Of a DNA stretch of 64,000 nt, positions 32,701 to 41,008 are shown piece after piece. Within the stretch, counting starts at the first letter, position 1. Every line of letters begins with the position of its first letter. Under the pieces are notes generated by a model. That model was given only the letters and a program-made list of their open reading frames with translations. It ran no database searches and was not told the DNA's origin. The stretch is taken from positions 1 to 64,000 of the forward strand of contig JAGWKM010000001.1 in the NCBI GenBank assembly GCA_028865305.1, read 5' to 3'. A program made the translations under genes and the position numbers. The DNA comes from Patescibacteria group bacterium. GTDB taxonomy: Bacteria > Patescibacteriota > Minisyncoccia > UBA6257 > 2-01-FULL-56-20.

Positions 32701-34002
32701 ATGAAAACTGAACATCCGAAAACGAGAATTCCCCGGAGCATCGAGGATTATCGAGTTCCGTACGCCACCGCCGTTTACGGCAAAGAAGAGGCGGACGCGG
32801 TCATGGCGGTTCTCAAAACGCCGTGGCTCGGACCTGCCGGCAAAACAACAGAGTTTGAAGCGAAGATGGCGCAATTGTTTGGCAAGAAACACGCCCTATT
32901 CGTCAACTCAGGCTCTTCGGCGAATTTGCTTGCCCTCTTGGTGAACAAATTTCCCAAGGGCGGCGAAGTGATTACTCCGGCATGCACCTTTGGTACGACC
33001 ATCGCACCAATCGTATATGCGGGATTGATTCCTTATCTTGTGGATTCCCGACCGGGAACTTACAACGCTGATCCCGATGAAATCGAAGCGGCGATCAATC
33101 ACCAGACAGTGGCGATAATGCTGCCTGACGCAGTCGGTATGCTGAATGACTGGCCGCGCCTTGCGCAAATCGCGCATCGGGCCGGTATTACGGTTATCCA
33201 AGACAGCTGTGATACGCAGGGGGCCATGATTAATGGCAAACCTTCCGGCAGTTGGGCGGATATTGTAACGACCAGCAGTTACTACACGCACACCATCACC
33301 ACCGCCGGCTGCGGAGGTACGGTTATGATGGACGATTCCAAGCTGCGGCGCCTCGCCGAAGTCTTTGCCCTATGGGGCCGTCGCCAGGTCGGTTACGACG
33401 AAGATCTGCGAATCCGATTCGCGGCAACAGTCAGCCATCCGGAGTATGATAATGGGAAGGAGCAGGATTACGACGGCAAGTTTGTCTTTGATGAAATCGG
33501 TTTCAATCTGCGTGCGACCGATTTGCAAGCGGCCTTCGGCTTGGTGCAACTGGCCCGGTTGAAGGAATTTAACAGGCGACGTGCCGAGGTAACCGAAGCG
33601 CTGATGGAATTTTTCAGGCAGTACGAAGATGATTTTATGCTGCCGGAATTCCTGTCGGACTGTAAACACAGTCTTCTCGCCTTTCCGCTTTCCATTCGGA
33701 CAGGATCTACCGTCAACCGCAAGCAGTTGATGACCTATCTTGAAATGAATGGGATCATGACGCGCCTGCTCTTTGCTGGAAACATCCTGTTTCATCCGGC
33801 CTATCAGAAAGTTGGGCATCGCAAGATGAACGCTCTCCCCGGGGCAACTTTTATTATGAAGAATACGTTCCTCTTGCCAAACCATCACGCCCTGACGGAT
33901 GTTCAGCTTGAGTACATTTTTGAAACCTTCAGCGCGTTTATGAAGCAGGTCAAGCTGCAGCGACCGGTACGCCAAACCGAGTCTGCGGTGGTAAATAGGT
34001 AA
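32701..34002 (+). CDS. DegT/DnrJ/EryC1-family 3-dehydratase (ColD/RfbH-like)
   Basis: A 433-residue PLP/PMP-fold protein: NSGSSANLLAL (phosphate site), DAVGMLNDW, VIQDSCDTQGA, and SSYYTHTITTAGCGG where aminotransferases have the cofactor lysine before T-I-T-T. Here that position is His, as in ColD and RfbH/E1 dehydratases that use PMP to remove the C3 hydroxyl. WGR is conserved after it, but the cysteine cluster of the iron-sulfur E1 enzymes is absent, favouring a ColD-like mechanism. Flanking RmlD- and RmlC-like genes suggest a 3-deoxy or 3,6-dideoxy sugar. Confidence 0.85.
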   Translation: MKTEHPKTRIPRSIEDYRVPYATAVYGKEEADAVMAVLKTPWLGPAGKTTEFEAKMAQLFGKKHALFVNSGSSANLLALLVNKFPKGGEVITPACTFGTTIAPIVYAGLIPYLVDSRPGTYNADPDEIEAAINHQTVAIMLPDAVGMLNDWPRLAQIAHRAGITVIQDSCDTQGAMINGKPSGSWADIVTTSSYYTHTITTAGCGGTVMMDDSKLRRLAEVFALWGRRQVGYDEDLRIRFAATVSHPEYDNGKEQDYDGKFVFDEIGFNLRATDLQAAFGLVQLARLKEFNRRRAEVTEALMEFFRQYEDDFMLPEFLSDCKHSLLAFPLSIRTGSTVNRKQLMTYLEMNGIMTRLLFAGNILFHPAYQKVGHRKMNALPGATFIMKNTFLLPNHHALTDVQLEYIFETFSAFMKQVKLQRPVRQTESAVVNR

Positions 34003-34541
34003 TGAATTTCACTGTTGAAAAGACCTCGTTTACGGATGCCTTGCTCATTATCCCCAGGGTGTTTTTGGACCCCAGGGGATTTTTTATGGAAATCTATCAG
34101 GAAGCGGCATTCATGGAGATTGGCATCGCGGATCATTTCGTCCAGGATAATCACTCGCATTCCGCGCGCAATGTTTTGCGGGGCATGCATTTTCAATCGC
34201 CGCCGCATGAAACGGTGAAGTTGGTCAGATGTATTTCCGGCGAAATTTTCGACGTACTTGTGGATTTGCGGCCTAATTCACCGACATTCAAGAAATGGGA
34301 AGGATTTGTGCTTTCTGGTGAAAATAAGAAAATGCTCTATGTGCCTGTTGGTTTCGCTCATGGTTTTTACGTAACTGGCGAGGCGGCTGACGTAGTATAT
34401 AAAGTCACCGATTATTATTACAAAGAATGCGATGCGGGATTTCGATGGAATGATCCCGAAATCGGAATCAGGTGGCCTGGTATGCAGCCAATCATTTCAG
34501 AGAAAGACAGCAACCTTCCTTTGTTTAAAGAAATTTTATAA
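34002..34541 (+). CDS. RmlC-like NDP-keto-sugar epimerase
   Basis: A 179-residue cupin. RVFLDPRGFFMEIY, the NVLRGMHFQSPP loop with the catalytic His, GEIFDVLVDLRPNSPTF, YVPVGFAHGFYV and YYYKECDAGFRWNDPEIGI are the RmlC signature. It epimerises C3/C5 of 4-keto-6-deoxy nucleotide sugars. It starts within the TAATG overlap with the dehydratase gene and converges with a methyltransferase gene by a 6-nt overlap. Confidence 0.93.
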   Translation: MNFTVEKTSFTDALLIIPRVFLDPRGFFMEIYQEAAFMEIGIADHFVQDNHSHSARNVLRGMHFQSPPHETVKLVRCISGEIFDVLVDLRPNSPTFKKWEGFVLSGENKKMLYVPVGFAHGFYVTGEAADVVYKVTDYYYKECDAGFRWNDPEIGIRWPGMQPIISEKDSNLPLFKEIL

Positions 34542-35150
34542 TTCCTTTACGGCCAACAGTCGAAACGCCGTGCGCGGCATAAGATATGACAGCGGATAAG
34601 ACAATTTATAAAGCATTTGCCATATCTTGCCTTCCTTGTTCCGCCACCATTTGAACCCTTCGAGCCCGCGCACTTGATAGCCCATTTTTTTTAAATCGGA
34701 AACAGTCCAACCAGATTTATGTATCTGCAGGTGATCGAGTTGCGGGTCGCTCCGGCGATGGCATTCAAGCGTTGGTACAAATCCGTTCGGCGTCGCCACG
34801 ATGATTTTTTTCTCCGCCCAACGCTCTAAATTATTCAAAAAACGCAGAGCATCCGGACGTTCAAGGTGTTCTACAACGTCGAACGCTATCACGGCGTCGT
34901 ACGATTTTTCTGGCAAGTCAGCCGTCAGGAGGTTGGCGCAGATATACTCGTCATGGATGCCCTTTTGCCGACTCTCTTCAAGATAAGGCTCATACGCGTC
35001 GAGTCCCGTCGAATGGAAATCGCCCGGAATGCGCTCAATGATCGAGGAATTTCCACAACCCACATCAAGGACTGTTTTGCAGCCCGCAAGTTCTCTGGCG
35101 AGTTTCTTGTAGTAGAGTTTTTTGAGAAAAGCGATCATATCCTCATCCAT
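34536..35150 (-). CDS. Class I SAM-dependent methyltransferase
   Basis: A 204-residue protein: VLDVGCGNSSIIERI, a motif II acidic residue in GLDAYEPYL, and AVIAFDVVEHLERPDAL followed by KIIVATPNGF. Such enzymes in glycan clusters methylate sugars or lipid carriers. ATG 35150 or Met 35138 may be the start. Either overlaps the end of the fucosyltransferase gene by a few bases, showing coupling. Confidence 0.85.
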   Translation of the reverse strand: MDEDMIAFLKKLYYKKLARELAGCKTVLDVGCGNSSIIERIPGDFHSTGLDAYEPYLEESRQKGIHDEYICANLLTADLPEKSYDAVIAFDVVEHLERPDALRFLNNLERWAEKKIIVATPNGFVPTLECHRRSDPQLDHLQIHKSGWTVSDLKKMGYQVRGLEGFKWWRNKEGKIWQMLYKLSYPLSYLMPRTAFRLLAVKEL

Positions 35151-36115
35151 CCTTCCGGGATCATGTCCTGCGTTTCTATGGTTTTATCCTTGAACATTTC
35201 ATCCGGCGCGATGACAATTTTTCCGAGCCCCTCGACCCCCCTCGACTCCGCTCGGGGCAAGTTGCTCGGGGCAAGCCATGCGGCCCACCAGGAGAAGGTG
35301 CTTTCAGGGATGATGAAATGCTTGCAAAGCGACATGAGCTGGAGATGGCCGCCGTCCTGGATGCCTTTGTGCTCGTCGCCGACGAAGGTGAGCGGCGCAT
35401 CGAACTTCATGTTCGTCCGGCACCATTCGATATCGTCGGAAAAAACATAAATTCCGATGTCCTTGCCGGCCCTCTCTTTTATTATAGCCACCGCTTTTTC
35501 ATAATAGCTCATTGGGATGACGAGATGCGTTTTTTGTGAGGCGGGATTCCAGACATTGTCGCCGCGGCGCACATGGAGGCAGACTGAATTTGATTCGGCG
35601 ATTTCCTTTCCGAGCCGCGCCGAATCGTCTTCAAGCGGGTGGCGGAACGTGAAATCTTTACGGATGGTATCGGCGTAATCCTTGAAATATTTTTCTGACC
35701 GGAAATAGCCCTCAAGGTAGACGTTTCCTTTCAGGTTGAAATAAGCCGGATCAAAACGCATTCCCTTCTCTTTTATATATTTCCAAACGCCGAGCTTTCC
35801 GAATACGCGCGGATAATACTTATTGACAATAGTCGCAACATACGGAATTTTTACCACGCTTTCAATCCGCGCAACCCAATTAAACGCCGGATTGATTGCG
35901 AAAACATCAGCCAGGCCGTAGCTGCGGTACTTCACGTCTTTCCGCCAGGTCTTGTCGTATTTCTTGCGATAGCGGTCCGGTTCACGCGGCGTGATGTCGT
36001 AGAGCGAAGAAGGGTCGACCCGTAAAGAATCGTGGTTTTTAAGGGAAAGCGCCCGCGCAAAGGCGTATTCGAACATTTGGTTGCCCAATCCGCCGTGGAT
36101 TTTGACCGTGATCAT
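35135..36115 (-). CDS. GT11 alpha-1,2-fucosyltransferase with repeat insertion
   Basis: A 326-residue GT11 protein: VKIHGGLGNQMFEYAFARAL, VCLHVRRGDNVWN (motif I with the GDP-binding Arg), YVFSDDIEWCRTNM and FIIPESTFSWWAAWL. After WWAAWL the protein has about 14 extra residues (APSNLPRAESRGVEGLG) before KIVIAP, where the second GT11 protein in this window (51418) has only NQNPG. The insertion is encoded by a GC-rich repeat (35238-35257) that also occurs in the GT2 gene at 28764. It transfers fucose or a related 6-deoxy sugar from a GDP donor. Confidence 0.92.
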   Translation of the reverse strand: MITVKIHGGLGNQMFEYAFARALSLKNHDSLRVDPSSLYDITPREPDRYRKKYDKTWRKDVKYRSYGLADVFAINPAFNWVARIESVVKIPYVATIVNKYYPRVFGKLGVWKYIKEKGMRFDPAYFNLKGNVYLEGYFRSEKYFKDYADTIRKDFTFRHPLEDDSARLGKEIAESNSVCLHVRRGDNVWNPASQKTHLVIPMSYYEKAVAIIKERAGKDIGIYVFSDDIEWCRTNMKFDAPLTFVGDEHKGIQDGGHLQLMSLCKHFIIPESTFSWWAAWLAPSNLPRAESRGVEGLGKIVIAPDEMFKDKTIETQDMIPEGWMRI

Positions 36116-36155
36116 AGCTATCAGGATACAAAAAAAGCTGCCTCTTGCGAAGCAG

Positions 36156-37553
36156 CTAGCTGTTTAACTCGTCGAGCAGAGTGCCGCACCCGTCGCAGGC
36201 GGCAGTGTGTTCTTTGAGCCATACCGACTCTTGGTCGGCGATGCGTTTTCCGCGAATTCGCTCGTTGATCAGATGGCGGGCGCGCAAGCACCGATTTTTT
36301 TTGACGATCCTCCAGCAGTCGATAATGGTTTTGCCGCCAAGCATCGCGGGATCAATGTTCGCAAGTTCCGGATATGGATTTGCTACCACGATCACGCTTG
36401 CCTTCTTCAGGCACTCCTCAAGGGAAGAAGCGAATGAAACGGCGCCGTCCAAAATCTTCTTTGCGGATTTCTCCGCGAGCGGATCATAGGCGATGACGGG
36501 AATTCTGTTCGCCGCAAGCATTTGCGCCAGTCGCGTTCCCATGGCTTCTTCGACCACGTCGGTGTCCAACTTGTAGGCGAGGCCGATTACGCCGACTGAG
36601 TGGCTGCGCGTCGGCAAACACTCCTCAATCTCCCAGTAGAGATTTTGGATGAGCTGGGTGTTGGTGCGGTCGGTCGCTTGCGGAAGGAAGGTCTCCATAT
36701 GCAGCCGTTCAGCAGCTCGCGCAAGCGCCCGGTTGTCCCTCGGAAAGCAAGGGCCGCCGTAGCTGCCGCCGGCCTTCAGGTATTTCGAGCCGACGCGCGA
36801 ATCACTGCCGATGATCTTCGTGACATTATCGACGTTGATGCCGAGTTTGTCCGAAAGCATGCCGAGCATGTTCGCGAACGAGATCTTCGTCGTAATGAAC
36901 GTGTTCAGCGCGATTTTCGCGAGTTCCGCTTCGGCCAGGCCGACGCGATGGATGGCCGGTTTTTGGCCGACTACGGCGCGGTAGAACATTTCAAGGTCCT
37001 GCCCGCTCCGTTTGTCGCTTTCGCCGATCATGACGAGATCGGGATTCAGGAAATTGCGGATGACGCTGCCGAGCGCGATCAACGCCGGACTGTAACAGTA
37101 TCCGAAATCGATGCCTGCCCGCTTGCCCGAAAATGCTTCGAGTATCGGGATGATTTCGTCCTCTGATGATTCCGGCATTATGGTGCTCACGACGGCAACG
37201 ATGTGAAATTCCTTCTTGGCCCTCAGTGCCATCCCGATCTTTTCGCAAGCATCCACGACGAACTTATTGCTGAAGCTGCCGTCCGGATTGCTTGGGGTTG
37301 GTACGACTATGAAAGAGGCGTCGCTTTTCATGACGGCCTCTTCCCAATCGGACGTCGCCGAGATAACCCAGTGGTATTGGTCGATATATTTTTGCAGGTC
37401 GGTTTCCTGAACCGGCGCCCTGCCTTCTTGGAGGGCTTTCACATATTCGGAATTAATGTCGAGGCCAATGGTCGGAATGCCGTGCGAAGCAAAACTGGCA
37501 ACGAGCGGCGATCCAAGTTTTCCAAGGCCTATAACCGAAGCGCGTTTGATCAT
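36156..37553 (-). CDS. Nucleotide-sugar dehydrogenase with C-terminal zinc-finger-like tail
   Basis: A 465-residue UDP-glucose/GDP-mannose dehydrogenase family protein: SVIGLGKLGSPLVA (NAD), VVPTPSNPDG, a catalytic cysteine in GGSYGGPCFPRDN, and GLAYKLDTD. It oxidises a nucleotide hexose to the uronic acid. The usual C-terminus ends around IIDCWRIVKK. Here ~46 further residues carry C-x(26)-HTAACDGC, an HxxxCxxC pattern like anti-sigma zinc-finger (zf-HC2) domains. Shine-Dalgarno GGGAGG precedes ATG 37553. Confidence 0.88.
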   Translation of the reverse strand: MIKRASVIGLGKLGSPLVASFASHGIPTIGLDINSEYVKALQEGRAPVQETDLQKYIDQYHWVISATSDWEEAVMKSDASFIVVPTPSNPDGSFSNKFVVDACEKIGMALRAKKEFHIVAVVSTIMPESSEDEIIPILEAFSGKRAGIDFGYCYSPALIALGSVIRNFLNPDLVMIGESDKRSGQDLEMFYRAVVGQKPAIHRVGLAEAELAKIALNTFITTKISFANMLGMLSDKLGINVDNVTKIIGSDSRVGSKYLKAGGSYGGPCFPRDNRALARAAERLHMETFLPQATDRTNTQLIQNLYWEIEECLPTRSHSVGVIGLAYKLDTDVVEEAMGTRLAQMLAANRIPVIAYDPLAEKSAKKILDGAVSFASSLEECLKKASVIVVANPYPELANIDPAMLGGKTIIDCWRIVKKNRCLRARHLINERIRGKRIADQESVWLKEHTAACDGCGTLLDELNS

Positions 37554-37563
37554 CTTTTTCCTC

Positions 37564-37589
37564 CCAAAAAGAGCTAGGTTTTTCCTAGC
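37564..37589 (-). terminator. Rho-independent terminator overlapping a stop codon
   Basis: On the minus strand GCTAGG-AAAAA-CCTAGC is followed by TCTTTTTGG. The TAG stop of the epimerase gene (37585-37587) lies within the first arm of the hairpin. Confidence 0.75.
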
Positions 37590-38574
37590 CCGTTACTGCG
37601 GTCGTTGCGATCTGCTTCGTTATCCACTCGTAGGTGCGCGCCATGCCGTTGTAAAGGCTGGCTGACGGCGTCCAACCGAGTTTCTCCTTGATGAGTGCGT
37701 TGTGGGAATTTCTGCCGCGGACGCCGAGAGGTCCCGGAACGTGCCTGATCGAAAGTTTCTTACCGGCGATCTTCATGGCCATCCGCGCCAGTTGGTTGAT
37801 GCTTACCATTTCCTCCGAGCCGATGTTCACCGGTCCGGAAAAATCGGACTGCATCAGTCGCCGAACACCTTCAAGGCATTCATCGATGTAAAGAAACGAA
37901 CGGGTCTGTTTTCCGTCGCCCCAAATCTCGATCGTTCCGTCGTCGACGGCTTCCGCAACCTTCCGGCAAATCGCCGCAGGCGCCTTTTCCCGTCCGCCGG
38001 TCCACGTACCTTCCGGTCCGAAAATGTTATGGAACCGCGCGATGTGGACTTTAATCCCGTAATTCCGGGCAAAAGAGAAATAGAGCCGTTCGCTGAACAG
38101 TTTCTCCCAGCCGTATTCGCTGTCGGGAGCCGCCGGATAGGCCAGATGTTCGGCCAGTCCAGGGTTTGCCGGATCTTGTTGAATGTGTTCTGGATAGACG
38201 CAGGCCGAGGAAGAGTAGAAAATCTTTTTCAGATTCCCGCTCTTTTGGCCGTAGTGGAGGATGTTCAGGTTGATCGTTGCCGAATTGTGCATGACTTCGG
38301 CATCGTGTTCGCCGGTGAAGATGTATCCCGCGCCGCCCATGTCGGCGGCGAGCTGATACGCCTCATCATAGCTATCGGAAAAAAGGTCTGACACGATCAG
38401 TTGGTTGCGCAAATCCTCTTTCCAGAAATCATCTGCCGCGGTCGGAGCGAATTCGGGATATTTAAGGTCGATGCCCCGCACCCAATATCCCTCTTGCTTT
38501 AGGCGTTTTACGAGATGCGAGCCGATAAAACCACCGGCACCGCATACCAGTGCTTTTAATTTGTTAAGTCCCAT
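37585..38574 (-). CDS. GDP-mannose 3,5-epimerase-like protein
   Basis: A 329-residue extended SDR: ALVCGAGGFIGSHLVKRL, the GME-type LAADMGGAGYIF, SSSACVYPEH, catalytic YGWEKLFSE and, most diagnostic, RFHNIFGPEGTWTGGREKAP, nearly the consensus of GDP-mannose 3',5'-epimerases. The product would be GDP-L-galactose or GDP-gulose, or another GDP-sugar if specificity has shifted. With the GDP-dependent fucosyltransferase and GDP-heptose genes, this cluster is rich in GDP-sugar chemistry. Confidence 0.88.
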   Translation of the reverse strand: MGLNKLKALVCGAGGFIGSHLVKRLKQEGYWVRGIDLKYPEFAPTAADDFWKEDLRNQLIVSDLFSDSYDEAYQLAADMGGAGYIFTGEHDAEVMHNSATINLNILHYGQKSGNLKKIFYSSSACVYPEHIQQDPANPGLAEHLAYPAAPDSEYGWEKLFSERLYFSFARNYGIKVHIARFHNIFGPEGTWTGGREKAPAAICRKVAEAVDDGTIEIWGDGKQTRSFLYIDECLEGVRRLMQSDFSGPVNIGSEEMVSINQLARMAMKIAGKKLSIRHVPGPLGVRGRNSHNALIKEKLGWTPSASLYNGMARTYEWITKQIATTAVTG

Positions 38575-38616
38575 GGCTGCCTACAGTTTTGGGCAGCAGG
38601 GCTGAAAAGTCAAGAT

Positions 38617-39606
38617 TCAGAACATCCGTTCTTGGATATTTTTCGGTTTTTCGGGATTTGATTTTTTCTTAGTCGCTCCAGTTCCATTCTCCATTCTCCC
38701 TTCTCTATTCTCCTCATTTTTCTCCATTCTCTTCAGCAGCGTCGCGAATCCTTTCTTCTGGAAATAATCTATGGTTTCGAGGGGGATTGCTTCGGGGGTT
38801 GCGAGACCCTCGAGCGGGGGAATTTCGATGGGAACATGTTTTTCGAGGAGGACGAGTTCTTTTGAGAGCTCGGCTTCCTTTTTGAATGGCGCGAGGCGGG
38901 ATTGGACGTTTGCGGGCTCGCCGGGGAGTTTGGCGTAAAGGTTTTCTATGGTGCCGAATTTTTCGATGAGTTCGAGCGCGCGCTTGGGGCCGATGCCGGG
39001 GACGCCCTTGATATTGTCTGACGAGTCGCCGACAAGGGCTTTATAGTCGATCAACTGCTTTGGCTTCAGGGAATATTTTTCAAAAACGGCTGCTTCGTCG
39101 TAGGTCGTCGTGTCGCTGATGCCCTTGTTGAACGTGCGGACATAAATTTTTTCGTCTTCGACGAGCTGCAAGGTGTCGCGATCCCCGGTCAGAATAATTA
39201 TTTTGAGTTCCTTTCCTTGTTCCTTGTTCCTTGTTCCTTGTTCCTTAAAACACTCCGCGAACGTCGCAATCAAATCATCCGCTTCGAAACCGGCCATTTC
39301 GAACGTTTTGACGCCGAATGTTTGGAAAAGATTTTTTGCTTCCTTCAGCTGTATGACCAATGCATCGGCGGTCGCGGGCCGCTGAGCTTTATATGCCGCG
39401 TATTTTTTGTCGCGGAAGGTGGGCTCGGGCCGGTCGAAAAGCGCGGCGGCGTAATCGGGCCGGTCTTCGCGCCAGAGTTTGAGAAGGATGCTCGCGAGGC
39501 CGTAGATCGCGCCCGTGGGTTCTCCGGCAGGATCGGTGAACGGCGGCAGGGCGTGGAACGAGCGGTGGATGATGGAATTGGCGTCGATGAGGAGCAGGGT
39601 TTTCAT
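38617..39606 (-). CDS. Stand-alone 5'-3' exonuclease (PolA N-terminal/FEN-like)
   Basis: A 329-residue flap-type exonuclease with no polymerase domain: LLLIDANSIIHRSFHALP, FDRPEPTFRDKKYAAYKAQRP, FEADDLIATFA, LTGDRDTLQLV and the helix-hairpin-helix VPGIGPKRALELIEKFG. It removes RNA primers or flaps. Start ATG 39606 gives the family N-terminus. Two word-like repeats have entered the gene: GTTCCTT tandems (~39217-39246) encoding EQGTRNKEQG between motifs, and GGAGAATGG-like tandems near the C-terminus (ENREGRMENG). Confidence 0.92.
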   Translation of the reverse strand: MKTLLLIDANSIIHRSFHALPPFTDPAGEPTGAIYGLASILLKLWREDRPDYAAALFDRPEPTFRDKKYAAYKAQRPATADALVIQLKEAKNLFQTFGVKTFEMAGFEADDLIATFAECFKEQGTRNKEQGKELKIIILTGDRDTLQLVEDEKIYVRTFNKGISDTTTYDEAAVFEKYSLKPKQLIDYKALVGDSSDNIKGVPGIGPKRALELIEKFGTIENLYAKLPGEPANVQSRLAPFKKEAELSKELVLLEKHVPIEIPPLEGLATPEAIPLETIDYFQKKGFATLLKRMEKNEENREGRMENGTGATKKKSNPEKPKNIQERMF

Positions 39607-39690
39607 GGAATTTATCATACGTTTACTTGACTTATTTTTCAAAAAAATTACCATTTCCTTTGGCACATTCAGCTTTTTCAGGAGGAAGCT

Positions 39691-40050
39691 TTGTCTTTGA
39701 GGGAACTGCCGTTGGTATTAATTGCAAGCCACCTTGAGCCTGCCTGGTCCGATAAAAGGGTGATCATATTGGCGCAGGTTTGGGACAAGGAACGGAGGGA
39801 TTCGGTTCTCGTGCTCCGGGGTACGGTGCGCGGCGATTCGGATGACAATCTTTTGGCTTTGCAGAACGAGGTGAAGCCGCACCGTTACCGGATTTTTTAC
39901 CGGGGGCACGGTGAAATCAAAACTTTTGATGCCGAGGAGCGGCGGCTCGTAATACAAAGCCGGTATCCGGCCGTGAGGGAGCACGCCCTGCCTCTCTTAA
40001 GGCGGGCATATCCCCGGTTTGAGATCAGATTAATGCATGGCCATCCGTAA
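39691..40050 (+). CDS. Small conserved-looking protein, unknown
   Basis: A 119-residue soluble protein that I do not recognise. It is rich in Arg/Glu with alternating strands (VIILAQVWDKERRDSVLVLRG, HRYRIFYRGHGEIKTF). Evidence that it is real: TTG start at 39691 with GGAGG 6 nt upstream, an open frame to 40050 and a strong terminator 11 bp after the stop. It converges with tsaE across the multi-hairpin element. Confidence 0.72.
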   Translation: MSLRELPLVLIASHLEPAWSDKRVIILAQVWDKERRDSVLVLRGTVRGDSDDNLLALQNEVKPHRYRIFYRGHGEIKTFDAEERRLVIQSRYPAVREHALPLLRRAYPRFEIRLMHGHP

Positions 40051-40060
40051 GCCGGATTTG

Positions 40061-40085
40061 GCCGGTCGAAAGACCGGCTTTTTTA
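40061..40085 (+). terminator. Rho-independent terminator with GAAA tetraloop
   Basis: GCCGGTC-GAAA-GACCGGC (40061-40078) is followed by TTTTTTA. It ends the small unknown gene and abuts the multi-hairpin element. Confidence 0.9.
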
Positions 40086-40224
40086 TCACTTTCCAAACTT
40101 AAAACCGCACCCATAAGGGTGCGGATGAAGTTTTGTCCCACCGGCGCTTTGGCCGGTGGGACGCCGCCCCTCCGGGGCGGCGAAGAGGGAGAAGATACCC
40201 CGTCCGTGAGGGCGGGGTATCTTC
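40080..40224 (-). repeat. Multi-hairpin 3'-end element, copy 2
   Basis: An inverted near-identical copy of 14436-14580 with all four hairpins and the terminal GTGATAAAAAA preserved. Its first bases overlap the tsaE stop codon (the TGA of TGAAGATACC). A few differences fall in loops. Confidence 0.9.
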
Positions 40225-40714
40225 ATTTCATCGCTATCCTGCGTTCGTTCTCTTTTTTGCCGTGCGTGAATTTCAGCCAAATGGTTCCTTTCGGCAAAAT
40301 TTTCCTGATCCGCTCCGGCCATTCGATGAGAATAAGATTTTCCGGGTTGGAGAGAATAAGTTTGAATTCCAGTGCTTCCAGGTTTTCGGCTTTTTTCAAC
40401 CGGTAAGCGTCAAAGTGGTAAAGGTTTTTAAAGTGCGGCCCCGTTCTCCGTTCTCCATTCTCCATTCTCCGTCTTCGGCTGATTTCATATCTTCGCATGA
40501 TAATGAAGGTCGGGCTTACGGCGCGGCGCTTGATGCCAAAGCCGCGGAGGAACCCCTGGGTAAAGGTGGTTTTCCCGGCGCCGAGGTCGCCCTGGAGCGC
40601 GATGACAGTGGCGCCCGAAATTGCCAATGGCCGATTGCGAATGGCTAATTCGCGCGCCAGTTCCTCGCCTAATTTCTGCGTTTCTTCGGCGGAACGGGTT
40701 TTGTTGGTTTTCAT
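40223..40714 (-). CDS. tsaE: tRNA threonylcarbamoyladenosine biosynthesis ATPase TsaE
   Basis: A 163-residue P-loop ATPase: ATVIALQGDLGAGKTTFTQGFLRG, SPTFIIMRRYE and LYHFDAYRLKKAENLEALEF, then LILIEWPERI, all TsaE motifs. TsaE works with TsaB and TsaD to make t6A37 on ANN-decoding tRNAs. Between IIMRRYE and NLYHFD there is an extra ~13 residues (RRRRMENGERRTGPH) encoded by tandem GGAGAATGG-type words, at a loop position. Start ATG 40714 fits the family; the longer frame does not. Confidence 0.92.
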   Translation of the reverse strand: MKTNKTRSAEETQKLGEELARELAIRNRPLAISGATVIALQGDLGAGKTTFTQGFLRGFGIKRRAVSPTFIIMRRYEISRRRRMENGERRTGPHFKNLYHFDAYRLKKAENLEALEFKLILSNPENLILIEWPERIRKILPKGTIWLKFTHGKKENERRIAMK

Positions 40715-40721
40715 AATAATT

Positions 40722-40965
40722 GTCATTCCGGCCACCGAGCCTGCCTGCCGGCAGGCAGACCGGAATTCAGTTTTAGAATATCTAATGTCTAATTAATAAT
40801 TAATAACGAATGTCCAATATTAAATTTCCAACGGACATCCGGACATTATCCATTCGTTATTAATTAGATATTATTAATTAGACATTGTCCCAATAATGCA
40901 TTCGTTATTAATTAGTCATTATTAATTAGAAATTTCTCAAACTCTGGATCTCGGGTCTTGCTGTC
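40722..40965. repeat. Nested palindromic dispersed repeat, copy 2
   Basis: It follows the same order as the copy at 11563-11785: GTCATTCCGG end, CTGCCTGCCGGCAGGCAG hairpin, CAGTTTTAGAATATCTAATG, then AT-rich arms with ATTCGTTATTAATTAG, and AAATTTCTCAAACTCTGGATC. The AT-rich part has one extra arm compared with copy 1. It lies between tsaE and ruvB. Confidence 0.85.
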
Positions 40966-41008
40966 GTCGAGCTATAATTGGGCGCAGCAATCCTGGGGCG
41001 GCAGAAAA

